From Ktedonobacteraceae bacterium (GTDB taxonomy: Bacteria; Chloroflexota; Ktedonobacteria; Ktedonobacterales; Ktedonobacteraceae), in the NCBI GenBank assembly GCA_019240835.1, contig JAFAXQ010000060.1, forward strand, positions 1 to 46,141: a stretch of DNA of 46,141 nt. Direction: 5' to 3'. The stretch's first letter is position 1. Each line of letters opens with the position of its first letter. Shown here in pieces: positions 26,292 to 35,193 of this stretch. The notes beneath the pieces were generated by a model, which did not search any database, had not been told where the DNA came from, and saw only the letters and a program-made list of their open reading frames with translations. Made by a program: the position numbers and the translations under genes.

Positions 26292-27787
26292 AGATCATAA
26301 TGAATGTTTGCCACTCGATCGCTAACACCACCAAACGTGCCCCAGTTTATTTTTCCTTCTTTTAGAATGTTTTCCGCTTCTCCATGATCAACAAGGTAGA
26401 TTGCTACATTTTCTTGAGAGATAAAGGCATCTGGACGTTTCAGGAAGAATTGACTGGCAAGCGATACCTGCTCCTCTTTCTCGTATTTTCCTGCTTTTAT
26501 TAAATTTGAGAGGTGGTCCAACATATAGGGACTATGTGTCGTAATCAGAACTTTCAATCCTGCATTGACGAGCATGGCAAGGAACTCAATGATCTTTACT
26601 TGCGCTTCAGGGTGCAAATTCATCTCTGGTTCGTCGATGATAAGTAGTTCATCTGGCTCCGCCAAGTAACGCAGGTAGAGGACAAGTGGCGCAAGCTCTT
26701 TGACCATTGAAGATGCGATGGGAATCTCCAACATAACCTCTTGTGCAGGTTGAAAGAGAATCTCTCGCCTCGGATCTGGCTCCGGTGTGGAAAAATCTAC
26801 ATCACCTGCTAAGATCTGCTTTTCCAGAACTTGAGCTAGCTGAATATACTTCTGAATATTTGCATTGTTCTTTGCTTCTTGCTGTCTTTTTTCTTTTTCC
26901 TTGAGGCCAATGCGGAAAGTAGAAGCCATCATAGTCAAAAAGGAACCTACTGGTTCGATGGCAGTTCTTGCATTCTGTTCAAGCATTGTGCTGATGCTTG
27001 GTCCAGATAGTTCTTCTAGTTGTCGCAAGGCTTTCCCAATTGCTTCAAACGTCTTCTCATCGAATGTAAGTGACTCTTTCTCTCTCGTTCTGTCACTGAA
27101 ACGAAATGTGACCAGTGCTGTCCTTTCAGTAGGAAATACACGTATCTGGGGATAGAGTGATTGATGGAGTATACGAGCAACACTTCGGACTAAACGCTCT
27201 TTGATTCCTTCAATAGGTAGCCTCTCGGTTATTAGTTCTTCACCTTCAGTTGATGTATAAATATAGAGTATTTTGTCACCCTGTTTTTTGCGGATAGTAA
27301 GTAGCCCGCCAGCAATATTGCTCTGTAAAGAACACTTCTCGACACGTGCCAAAAAGTCTGCTTTTGTCTCGGTCAGGCTTACCGACATATCCATATTGTC
27401 AAAAATGGCAAGTTGCGTACTCATGAACGCACCCATCCAGTGCTGGGCAAAATTTGCGACATTCTTGAAGTATGTTTCCCCGTATTCCTCTGCAAACTTG
27501 CATAGATCAATGGTGGCATTCCCCTTTGCTAAAACATCCTCAATTGCTTTATCCAGGGGAGGATATACTCTAGCAATCTGACCTTCAGCATATGCTTGTG
27601 CATACTCATTCCAGCCACGACTCCCAAAAATGCCTGAAAGAGTATAAGCTAACCACGTCTTGCCCGAATTATTTTCGCCAATAAATATGGTAAGAGGCTT
27701 AAGGTCAATTTCAGCCTTTTGAATAACACCCAGATTTTGGATAGTTACTTTCATGGTGAGACCTCCCAATGTACCCTGATTACTCAT
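26288..27787 (-). CDS. AAA family ATPase (AAA_15/OLD-like, ABC-type head)
   Basis: MKVTIQNLGVIQKAEIDLKPLTIFIGENNSGKTWLAYTLSGIFGS (Walker A); ELLIIDEPEMNLHPEAQVKIIEFLAMLVNAGLKVLITTHSPYMLDHLSNLI (Walker B, H-loop). Internal MKVTIQ start is likely the real one. Confidence 0.88.
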   Translation of the reverse strand: MSNQGTLGGLTMKVTIQNLGVIQKAEIDLKPLTIFIGENNSGKTWLAYTLSGIFGSRGWNEYAQAYAEGQIARVYPPLDKAIEDVLAKGNATIDLCKFAEEYGETYFKNVANFAQHWMGAFMSTQLAIFDNMDMSVSLTETKADFLARVEKCSLQSNIAGGLLTIRKKQGDKILYIYTSTEGEELITERLPIEGIKERLVRSVARILHQSLYPQIRVFPTERTALVTFRFSDRTREKESLTFDEKTFEAIGKALRQLEELSGPSISTMLEQNARTAIEPVGSFLTMMASTFRIGLKEKEKRQQEAKNNANIQKYIQLAQVLEKQILAGDVDFSTPEPDPRREILFQPAQEVMLEIPIASSMVKELAPLVLYLRYLAEPDELLIIDEPEMNLHPEAQVKIIEFLAMLVNAGLKVLITTHSPYMLDHLSNLIKAGKYEKEEQVSLASQFFLKRPDAFISQENVAIYLVDHGEAENILKEGKINWGTFGGVSDRVANIHYDL

Positions 27788-27832
27788 TTTTATCTTTGCT
27801 GTAGTATATCAGATACGATAGAGGCATGAATA
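27783..27832 (-). promoter_or_regulatory. Promoter-like 50-bp repeat, copy 1 (upstream of AAA ATPase)
   Basis: Minus strand TATTCATGCCTCTATCGTATCTGATATACTACAGCAAAGATAAAAATGAG with extended -10 TGaTATACT; 45/50 identical to copy 2. Confidence 0.65.
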
Positions 27833-27873
27833 TTTTAAAGAAAAGCACGCACCAAACCTTCCATCCTTGCTAA

Positions 27874-28380
27874 TTAACTCACCCGTTGGCACACGCTATC
27901 ATCGATTGCCCAGCCACCATCCTGCTCTGACAGATAGTATGTGCAGTTAAAGCTAACTCCGTTAGGATAAAGAATGGAGAGACCTGTCTGCTCACCGCCG
28001 TTCTGACTTTGTGTAAAGCCCTTGGTATTTCCACAAAGTGCCTTATAGTAGTTACTAGCAAAAGTTTGCTCAGTTTCACGCGCTTGGAACTGCGGCGAAA
28101 AAAGGTTATATGCACTTTGATAGTATCCTCCGTACAAATCTGTACAGAATGCGTTCATTGTCTGAGTTGCAGTTGCACCATAGGGACTCTGTGTTGGAGT
28201 TATAGGCGCACTAGTGGCCGTAGGTACAACGCTGGTTACAACCGGAATAGGACCCGAAGTAGGGGTTGGAGCTACTGTTGTTGGAGCTTTGGTAATTACA
28301 GGTCCCAATATTACTGTAATGATAGCAACGATTATGCCCCCGATGGTGGTAATGATAGCAGCTTTAACCTCTTTACTCAT
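27874..28380 (-). CDS. Small N-terminally membrane-anchored protein with Pro/Thr-rich linker and C-terminal extracytoplasmic domain
   Basis: MSKEVKAAIITTIGGIIVAIITVILGPVITKAPTTVAPTPTSGPIPVV...TQTMNAFCTDLYGGYYQSAYNLFSPQFQ. Confidence 0.75.
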   Translation of the reverse strand: MSKEVKAAIITTIGGIIVAIITVILGPVITKAPTTVAPTPTSGPIPVVTSVVPTATSAPITPTQSPYGATATQTMNAFCTDLYGGYYQSAYNLFSPQFQARETEQTFASNYYKALCGNTKGFTQSQNGGEQTGLSILYPNGVSFNCTYYLSEQDGGWAIDDSVCQRVS

Positions 28381-28480
28381 AGCTATCTTCCTTCAATGCA
28401 TAATGCGGGGCTGCCCACTCGCAACGCATATTATAATCACATCCACTATTTTTAGCAAGGGATAAAGACTGGCCTAATTG

Positions 28481-28530
28481 CTCATTTTTATCTGTGCTGT
28501 AGTATACCAGATGTGATAGAGGCTTGAATA
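28481..28530 (-). promoter_or_regulatory. Promoter-like 50-bp repeat, copy 2 (upstream of 27874..28380 CDS)
   Basis: Minus strand TATTCAAGCCTCTATCACATCTGGTATACTACAGCACAGATAAAAATGAG with extended -10 TGgTATACT. Confidence 0.65.
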
Positions 28531-28552
28531 GCTCAACAACTCATAGAGACGA

Positions 28553-28607
28553 TTAGCTAACCTCTTAGCTGAGTTGAGCATGATTGCTCAGCTAGGTGGT
28601 TAGCCAA
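28553..28607. terminator. Long imperfect hairpin just downstream of the beta-propeller gene
   Basis: ttagctaacctcttagctgag (28553-28573) / ctcagctaggtggttagccaa (28587-28607), 3 mismatches in 21. Confidence 0.5.
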
Positions 28608-28612
28608 CAGTC

Positions 28613-30340
28613 TTACATAGTCTGGTCGGGAGTGTGCAAGAGACCATACACTGCTAAGTGGTATGATGGTGGGTTCGTGCCAACGGGGCCGCGTCCGAAG
28701 GTAGCCATGTACACCTTTCCGTTGGCAATTGTGGGTGGACAGAACTTCGCAAAGTTGCCGATGTCGTCGCGAGCAGCGTTCTGCTTACTGTTCCATAGCT
28801 CCTTGGTCAAATCGGCAGCATCGTAAGCACGCACAATCCCCTCCACAGCAGCATGCAGAGCACTACTAGCACTGTAGGGGTGCGAAGCCCACACGATGCC
28901 GCTGCCAGGTGTATTCCCATTGGCAGAAATGGACAACATGCCTCCTGGCATACCTGGCGACCCGCCAGCCACACCGACTGGCTCGGTCGTGGTACTCTGT
29001 GACACAGGCGTCGTTTGGAACTGCCCGTTGACCAGCCGATAGGCCCGCAGATAGTCATTTTCGGGCCAGACGTAGACCCAGGGACCATTCGGGCCATGCC
29101 AGTAGACAGGTCCGCCATGAATATGGTGATCCTTGGAGACATAGAAGCTCTGCACAATCTGACTATCGCTGTTAGCATTGAAATGGCCTAGGTGCTCTTT
29201 GTCCAGCAGGTAAAATTTTCCTTCTTTCCCACCTCCGAGCAGCAAGTTTGTGTCGGGGATCAGCAGTACTCCGGAGGAGCCAAGGTCGGCATCAGCGTCA
29301 CTGAGCACCTGACTGTTAAAGGGGGCGAACCAATCGGCAACTTTGAGGTCAGAACTGAACTTCACTATAGTATTACCTAATGCCGATGCATCAGCCTCAA
29401 AAGTTCCATTACCCACCATCACATAAGTGTAATTGTTGTCAGCAGATGGTCCCTGCCCGGCCATCCAGATGCCTCCTTCTCCGCCGTTCGGTGTAGTATT
29501 GTACACCGCCACTTGCTGGAGGGTCGTAGCATGGTAAGCAAAGACCCAGCCGTGATAGGGATCGGCATCCCCATAGGATGCAAAGGCAATATAGATGATG
29601 TCGTTGCAGTGCAACAAGGCTACACGCTGCAGTTGCTGATGACTGACGAAGGGAAGCGTTCCCTTCACGCTGCCATCGCCAGTTCCCGGGACGCTGGCCT
29701 CTAGCCGTACTGGCCCGCCAAACTTGTCGGCCCCAGTCGTCAGGTCCAGAGCGTGCAGATGATGAGCGTACTCGTTCCCAACTTTGGTGGCGGTAACAGC
29801 ATAGAGAGCGTTGTGCTCAAGTGAGATGACCGGCGTACCGACGATACCGACCTCGATGACGATATCTTTATAGCCGCTAAGAAGAGCTAATACTGATGAT
29901 AAATCCGCTCCTGGCGCTTCTCCCCGCAGAATTCCCAAAAGAGTTGAGATGTGTAAGGGATGCTTCGCTACGAAGTCTAGCACCAGTTTCAGTCCTTCGA
30001 ATGGGCCAGTATGACCAATATTGGGATCAGGTAGAGGGACCGAAGGTTCCAGTGAGGTTTTCCAGAGTGGAGAGGCGGCCTGCGGATCGTCGGCATCGAA
30101 AGCATAGACGGAGTTGTGCATCGTCGCCACATACACCACGTTGTGGGTGCCTTGATTGGGGATAGCGAGGTTGCTCACGTATAACGGTTGTGCATAGATC
30201 TGACCATCTACCTGCCGTTCAAACAGCTTGCCGAACTGCTGCTGGTTCACGTTGGAGGTCGTAAGCACAACCTCTTCAAGATTGGCTCCAGTACGGCTGA
30301 TGTCATTGTGCTGGGTGAGCACATGGATTGGATTGCCCAT
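28613..30340 (-). CDS. PQQ-like beta-propeller repeat protein
   Basis: 575 aa; NDISRTGANLEEVVLTTSNVN...FGKLFERQVDGQIYAQPLYV...HNVVYVATMHNSVYAFDADDP...LWKTSL...GTPVISLEHNALYAVTATK. Confidence 0.82.
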   Translation of the reverse strand: MGNPIHVLTQHNDISRTGANLEEVVLTTSNVNQQQFGKLFERQVDGQIYAQPLYVSNLAIPNQGTHNVVYVATMHNSVYAFDADDPQAASPLWKTSLEPSVPLPDPNIGHTGPFEGLKLVLDFVAKHPLHISTLLGILRGEAPGADLSSVLALLSGYKDIVIEVGIVGTPVISLEHNALYAVTATKVGNEYAHHLHALDLTTGADKFGGPVRLEASVPGTGDGSVKGTLPFVSHQQLQRVALLHCNDIIYIAFASYGDADPYHGWVFAYHATTLQQVAVYNTTPNGGEGGIWMAGQGPSADNNYTYVMVGNGTFEADASALGNTIVKFSSDLKVADWFAPFNSQVLSDADADLGSSGVLLIPDTNLLLGGGKEGKFYLLDKEHLGHFNANSDSQIVQSFYVSKDHHIHGGPVYWHGPNGPWVYVWPENDYLRAYRLVNGQFQTTPVSQSTTTEPVGVAGGSPGMPGGMLSISANGNTPGSGIVWASHPYSASSALHAAVEGIVRAYDAADLTKELWNSKQNAARDDIGNFAKFCPPTIANGKVYMATFGRGPVGTNPPSYHLAVYGLLHTPDQTM

Positions 30341-30599
30341 AGTTCACGCTGCCTTTCTTGCTAGCCATAGGTGTGTGATGAAGAGCATTGAGTATATAGC
30401 AAGGATATCACGGTAGCGAGTGCAATGCTAGACGGCGTTTTCCGTTTTGATGCTTCCCCCACTAGCTTCTGCAAACACAGGCAGATATACAGGCAAGTAC
30501 ATGCGCATTTTTTTCTTGTGATATAATTTCCCCACAACATCCTGTATAAAGGCTTGGTGAGAGGAGCAATGGTGGGGCGTTAGCGCCTCATCTGTAACA

Positions 30600-31949
30600 A
30601 TGTTTCGTAAGATTTTGGTTGCTAATCGCGGCGAGATCGCCTTGCGTGTTATTCGTGCTTGTCGTGAGATGGGAATATGCAGCGTGATAGCCCACTCGGA
30701 GGCAGACCGCGATTCATTGCCTGTGCGTATGGCTGATGAGCGTATCTGTATTGGCCCGGGGGCAAGTAGTAAGAGCTATTTAAACATTCCGAATATTATT
30801 AGCGCCGCTCTTATTTCTAACGCAGAGGCTATTCATCCTGGCTACGGCTTTCTCTCCGAGAATACCAGTTTCGCGGAAATTTGCGCGGATGTCAATGTTG
30901 CCTTTATCGGGCCTTCCGCAGCAGTGATGTCGAGGATGGGAGACAAAGTATCGGCACGTGAGGCAATGGCTCAAGCTGGTTTGCCAACATTACCAGGCAC
31001 CTCGGTATTACATACACTGGCAGAGGCGCGAGAAATGGCCAAGGAGGTCGATTTCCCCCTGATGCTCAAGGCCGTGGCAGGCGGTGGGGGACGTGGTATT
31101 CGTTTGATGCGGCACCCTGATGAGCTTGAACGCGTCTTTGTCGTAGCACAGAACGAGGTGCGGGCAGCTTTTCACGATGACGGTATCTATTTTGAACGTT
31201 ACCTCGAACGCGCTCGGCATATTGAAATACAGGTAATAGTTGATCACTATGGTCATGGTGTTCATCTTGGTGAGCGCAATTGTTCATGTCAAAGACGTAA
31301 TCAGAAGGTGCTAGAGGAGTCACCTAGTCCCCGTACACCATTAGCACTGCGCCGCGAGATGGGCACCAAGGCGATAGAGGCGGTGAAGCAAATTGGTTAT
31401 CGCAATGCTGGTACGCTCGAATTTTTAGTCGATGAGCAGGAGCGCTACTATTTCATGGAGATGAATACACGTCTCCAAGTTGAGCATCCAGTAACGGAGA
31501 TGGTGGCGAGCGTTGATCTGGTCAAAGAACAGATCCGGATCGCGGCTGGGTTGCCATTGCGACTGCGGCAAGAGGATGTTGTGTTCCACGGCCACGCTAT
31601 CGAGTGCCGCATCAATGCCGAAGACGCCGAGGCAGATTTCCGACCACAGACAGGTAGAATAGAGCTGTATTTGCCACCCGGCGGGCCGGGTGTGCGAGTC
31701 GATAGTCATCTCTTCACAGGCTACGAGGTGCCTCCGCACTACGACTCGCTGCTGGCAAAGCTGATTGTCTGGGCTCCTACGCGTGATGAGGCTATCGTAC
31801 GTGCATTACGAGCACTCGACGAATTCATCATCGAAGGAGTAACTACAACCATTCCATTTCTGCAACGCTTGCTTGCGCACGAGGGATTTATTCGTGGTGA
31901 TACCTATACTCGTTTTCTACAAGAAGAAGCCGTTACATTAGGGATATAG
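30600..31949 (+). CDS. accC: Acetyl-CoA carboxylase biotin carboxylase subunit
   Basis: MFRKILVANRGEIALRVIRACREMGICSV...HPGYGFLSENTSFAEIC...KAVAGGGGRGIRLM...HLGERNCSCQRRNQKVLEESPSP...FMEMNTRLQVEHPVTEMV. Confidence 0.97.
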   Translation: MFRKILVANRGEIALRVIRACREMGICSVIAHSEADRDSLPVRMADERICIGPGASSKSYLNIPNIISAALISNAEAIHPGYGFLSENTSFAEICADVNVAFIGPSAAVMSRMGDKVSAREAMAQAGLPTLPGTSVLHTLAEAREMAKEVDFPLMLKAVAGGGGRGIRLMRHPDELERVFVVAQNEVRAAFHDDGIYFERYLERARHIEIQVIVDHYGHGVHLGERNCSCQRRNQKVLEESPSPRTPLALRREMGTKAIEAVKQIGYRNAGTLEFLVDEQERYYFMEMNTRLQVEHPVTEMVASVDLVKEQIRIAAGLPLRLRQEDVVFHGHAIECRINAEDAEADFRPQTGRIELYLPPGGPGVRVDSHLFTGYEVPPHYDSLLAKLIVWAPTRDEAIVRALRALDEFIIEGVTTTIPFLQRLLAHEGFIRGDTYTRFLQEEAVTLGI

Positions 31950-31960
31950 GGGGTAAGGTT

Positions 31961-33199
31961 ATGTCTCGCGTAGTTGTTACTGGATTAGGCCTGATTACCT
32001 CGCTCGGTAATGACCTGGCTTCCTGCTGGGATGCGCTCTGCCAGGGAAAATCTGGCGTGAAAGAGATTACAGGCTATGATACCAGCCAGCATCGTATTCA
32101 TTTTGCTGCCCAGATCAAAGATTTTGACCCAGCGCGTTACATGGATCGCAAGGAAATACGCCGTACCGATCCCTATGAGCAACTTGCGATTGCAACAGCT
32201 AAAGATGCACTCGCCCAGGCGCAGTTACAAATTAGCAAAGATTTCGCCGATGATGTAGGCGTCTATATTGGCAGCGGCATTGGCGGAATTATAACACTAC
32301 ACGAACAGTTCAAAGTACTCTTTGAGAGGGGGCCAGACCGTATCAGTCCTTTCTTCATTAATATGATGATTGTCGATGGTGCTCCCGGGATCGTCTCTAT
32401 CATGACTGGAGCAAAGGGGCCTAACTGGGCTGCTGTCTCCGCCTGTGCCACCAGCGGTAACACTGTTGGTGAGGCCTGGGAAACGATCCGCCGTGGAGAT
32501 GCTAAGGTCATGATTGCTGGTGGGACAGACAAGGCTGTGACCCCTATTTCTATGGCCGCGTTTGACAACATGCATGCCCTCTCACGACGTAACGACGACC
32601 CACAGGGAGCCAGCCGTCCGTTCGATCTCACTCGCGATGGCTTTGTCATGGGCGAGGGCGCAGGCATGCTCATCTTGGAGGACCTGGAGTTCGCAAAGGA
32701 GCGCGGTGCTCCCATTCTTGCCGAGCTGGTTGGCTATGGCTGCACAAACGATGCCTATCATGTGACCGACCCGTCTCCTGGTGGAGAAGGGCTGGTGCGA
32801 GCCATAAGGCGTGCATTACAAAAAGCAGATCTGCGCCCCGATCAGGTTGACTATATTAATGCTCATGGTACTTCAACTCTGCCTAATGATCGTACCGAAA
32901 CCCAGGCTATCAAGACCTGCTTCGGCGAACACGCCTACAGGTTAGCTATCAGTTCAACCAAGTCGATGATTGGGCATACACTAGGGGCCGCTGGTGCAGT
33001 TGAAGCGGTTATCTGCACTCAAGCTCTGCTCGCAGGAGTCATCCCGCCGACCATCAACTTGCACCATCCCGACCCTAATTGCGACCTTGACTACGTGCCC
33101 AACGAGTCGCGATACGCCAGCCTCAACGTCGTCATGTCCAACTCTATGGGCTTCGGTGGCCACAATACGTGTTTAGTGCTCAAACGTTATGCGGGGTAG
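31961..33199 (+). CDS. fabF: Beta-ketoacyl-ACP synthase II
   Basis: MSRVVVTGLGLITSLGNDLASCWDALCQGKSGV...AVSACATSGNTVGEAWETIRRGDAKVMIAGGTD...INAHGTSTLPND...STKSMIGHTLGAAGAVEAV. Confidence 0.97.
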   Translation: MSRVVVTGLGLITSLGNDLASCWDALCQGKSGVKEITGYDTSQHRIHFAAQIKDFDPARYMDRKEIRRTDPYEQLAIATAKDALAQAQLQISKDFADDVGVYIGSGIGGIITLHEQFKVLFERGPDRISPFFINMMIVDGAPGIVSIMTGAKGPNWAAVSACATSGNTVGEAWETIRRGDAKVMIAGGTDKAVTPISMAAFDNMHALSRRNDDPQGASRPFDLTRDGFVMGEGAGMLILEDLEFAKERGAPILAELVGYGCTNDAYHVTDPSPGGEGLVRAIRRALQKADLRPDQVDYINAHGTSTLPNDRTETQAIKTCFGEHAYRLAISSTKSMIGHTLGAAGAVEAVICTQALLAGVIPPTINLHHPDPNCDLDYVPNESRYASLNVVMSNSMGFGGHNTCLVLKRYAG

Positions 33200-33201
33200 G
33201 G

Positions 33202-33681
33202 ATGGAATACAGCATGGATAAGCAGAAAATGGCGTTGTGGCTAGAGCGCGTCGAAGAGATTATCAACATCCTTGAAGGCAGCACCATCGGTGAATTAGAG
33301 CTAACTGAGGCCGGTACCGAGATCATCATCCGCCGCAAACCCGGCGTAGTCACGGTCTCGACTCCTACACAGCATGAAAGTACTAGCCATGCAGGGAGTC
33401 TACGACCCCTTGATACAGAGAGGCTTCATAGCAGTGAGGAAGGTGTAGCAATCGTTGCCCCTTTAACGGGCGTCTACTATGCCGCTCCCTCACCTTCTGA
33501 ACCGCCCTTCGTCTCTGTCAATGATATCGTCCATGCTGGGCAAGCAGTCGCCCTGATTGAAGCCATGAAAGTGTTTAACGAAGTTCATAGCGAGTTTTCG
33601 GGACGCGTCATTGCTATCACTGCCACTAGCGGAAATGTCGTGCAAAAAGGGGATGCATTGCTGCGCCTTCAACCGCTTTAA
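33202..33681 (+). CDS. accB: Biotin carboxyl carrier protein of acetyl-CoA carboxylase
   Basis: Biotinylation motif ALIEAMKVFNEVHSEFSG; start MEYSMDKQKM at 33202, directly after the fabF stop. Confidence 0.92.
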   Translation: MEYSMDKQKMALWLERVEEIINILEGSTIGELELTEAGTEIIIRRKPGVVTVSTPTQHESTSHAGSLRPLDTERLHSSEEGVAIVAPLTGVYYAAPSPSEPPFVSVNDIVHAGQAVALIEAMKVFNEVHSEFSGRVIAITATSGNVVQKGDALLRLQPL

Positions 33682-33698
33682 AGCGGTTGAAGGCGCAG
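33661..33698. terminator. Perfect 38-bp palindrome spanning the accB stop, likely bidirectional terminator
   Basis: ctgcgccttcaaccgcttt|aaagcggttgaaggcgcag, between convergent accB and ilvA. Confidence 0.7.
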
Positions 33699-33701
33699 AT
33701 G

Positions 33702-34985
33702 TTACTCTAGCGTCTGGGCTTCTTCTACCATGTAGCCATCTGCGCGCAGACGGCGCAACAGTTCTTCGCATTGTGCTCGGTCACGCGTCTCCAAGGTAAT
33801 CGTCTCTTCACGTTGCATGATGGGCAAGCGGTTGGAAATGCGCTGATGGCGCACATCAATGACATTGATGCGCATTTCAGCAATAATAGCAAGCATGCGC
33901 ATCAGTTCGCCAGGGCGGTCGGTGAGGCGAGTATGAAAGACAAAGTAACGTCCGGCAGCCGCTAGACCATGTTCAATAAAGCGGCTCACCAAGTTGATGT
34001 CGATGTTGCCACCCGTCAAGGGCACAAGGATCTTCTTGCTTGGCAACTTAACGGCCTTGCTCAATAGGGCTGCAAGCCCTGCTGCACCTGCGCCCTCCAC
34101 CATCATCTTACAGCGCTCCATCAACAGTAAGACTGCATTGATAATAGCTTCATCGCTGACAGTCACCACATCGTCAACCAAATGCACAATGATGGGGAAG
34201 GTGAGTGCGCCCGGGCTCTTGGTGGCAATACCATCAGCTACGGTAGTGATGGCTGGCAAGGTCTGGGGCGAGCCTGCATCCAGGGAGGCGCGACAGCTCG
34301 CCGCGCCTTCGGCCTCCACGCCGATGATAGTAATATCAGGTTTGAGTGCCCGAGCGGCGATAGCGATGCCGGAAATGAGGCCACCTCCACCAACGGGCAC
34401 CACAATAGCGTCAGCATCAGGCAGGTCATTCAGCATCTCTAGGCCCAGTGTCCCTTGTCCCGCAATCACCTGGGGGTCATCGAATGCATGGATGTGTGCC
34501 GCTCCCGATTTTTGCTGCAGTTCGAGGCAGTGCTGATAGGCATCGTCATACGTTAGGCCGTAGAGAACTACCTTGGCTCCGTAGCTCTGGGTAGCTGTGA
34601 CCTTTGCCAGGGGAGCATTTTGCGGCATGACAATTGTGCAAGAAATATTATACTGAGCTGCAGCAAGGGCAACACCCTGAGCATGATTGCCAGCGGAGGC
34701 AGCGATAACACCAGCACGTCGCTGCTCCTCCGAGAGACTCGCAACCTTATAACCTGCACCGCGTGCTTTGAAAGAGCCACCGCGCTGCATATGCTCGCAT
34801 TTTAAATAGATATCAGCCTCGGTCATCGCACGCAGTGTCCGTGAGGGTGTAAGTGCTGTATGGTGAAGAAGTGGCTTCAGAAATTTGTAAGCCTGCCAAA
34901 TATCAGCAATGGTAACGGGAACGAACTGTCCCTCCTGCACATCCTGGATGGTTCTGGTGGTGACACTATTCTCTAGTAGACGCAT
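33702..34985 (-). CDS. ilvA: Threonine ammonia-lyase with C-terminal ACT-like domain
   Basis: LKCEHMQRGGSFKARGAGYKVASLSEEQRRAGVIAASAGNHAQGVALAAAQYNISCTIVMPQNAPLAKV...VPVGGGGLISGIAIAAR...LTDRPGELMRMLAIIAEMRINVIDVRH. Confidence 0.93.
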   Translation of the reverse strand: MRLLENSVTTRTIQDVQEGQFVPVTIADIWQAYKFLKPLLHHTALTPSRTLRAMTEADIYLKCEHMQRGGSFKARGAGYKVASLSEEQRRAGVIAASAGNHAQGVALAAAQYNISCTIVMPQNAPLAKVTATQSYGAKVVLYGLTYDDAYQHCLELQQKSGAAHIHAFDDPQVIAGQGTLGLEMLNDLPDADAIVVPVGGGGLISGIAIAARALKPDITIIGVEAEGAASCRASLDAGSPQTLPAITTVADGIATKSPGALTFPIIVHLVDDVVTVSDEAIINAVLLLMERCKMMVEGAGAAGLAALLSKAVKLPSKKILVPLTGGNIDINLVSRFIEHGLAAAGRYFVFHTRLTDRPGELMRMLAIIAEMRINVIDVRHQRISNRLPIMQREETITLETRDRAQCEELLRRLRADGYMVEEAQTLE

Positions 34986-35193
34986 AACGATTTCCTTTCC
35001 TTCCCTCCATGGAAAAGACCACAACCATCGTGGTTGCATCTCCATGCTCCACTGCCTAGTTGCTATGCAACGATTATATATCATGTGTCGAGGGGGGGGA
35101 AGATTGCGTATGCTGTTGACTTTGACGAAATGCTTCTGCTCCCATAGGATATAGCTAGAAACGCTGCTTCCTAATAGAAGGATCAACTCTCAC

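Noticed and set aside
33702-35186. Extended ilvA N-terminus in the ORF track (start at 35186)
   Set aside because: First ~67 residues do not resemble threonine dehydratase; ATG at 34985 has a good Shine-Dalgarno and begins MRLLENSVTTRT.
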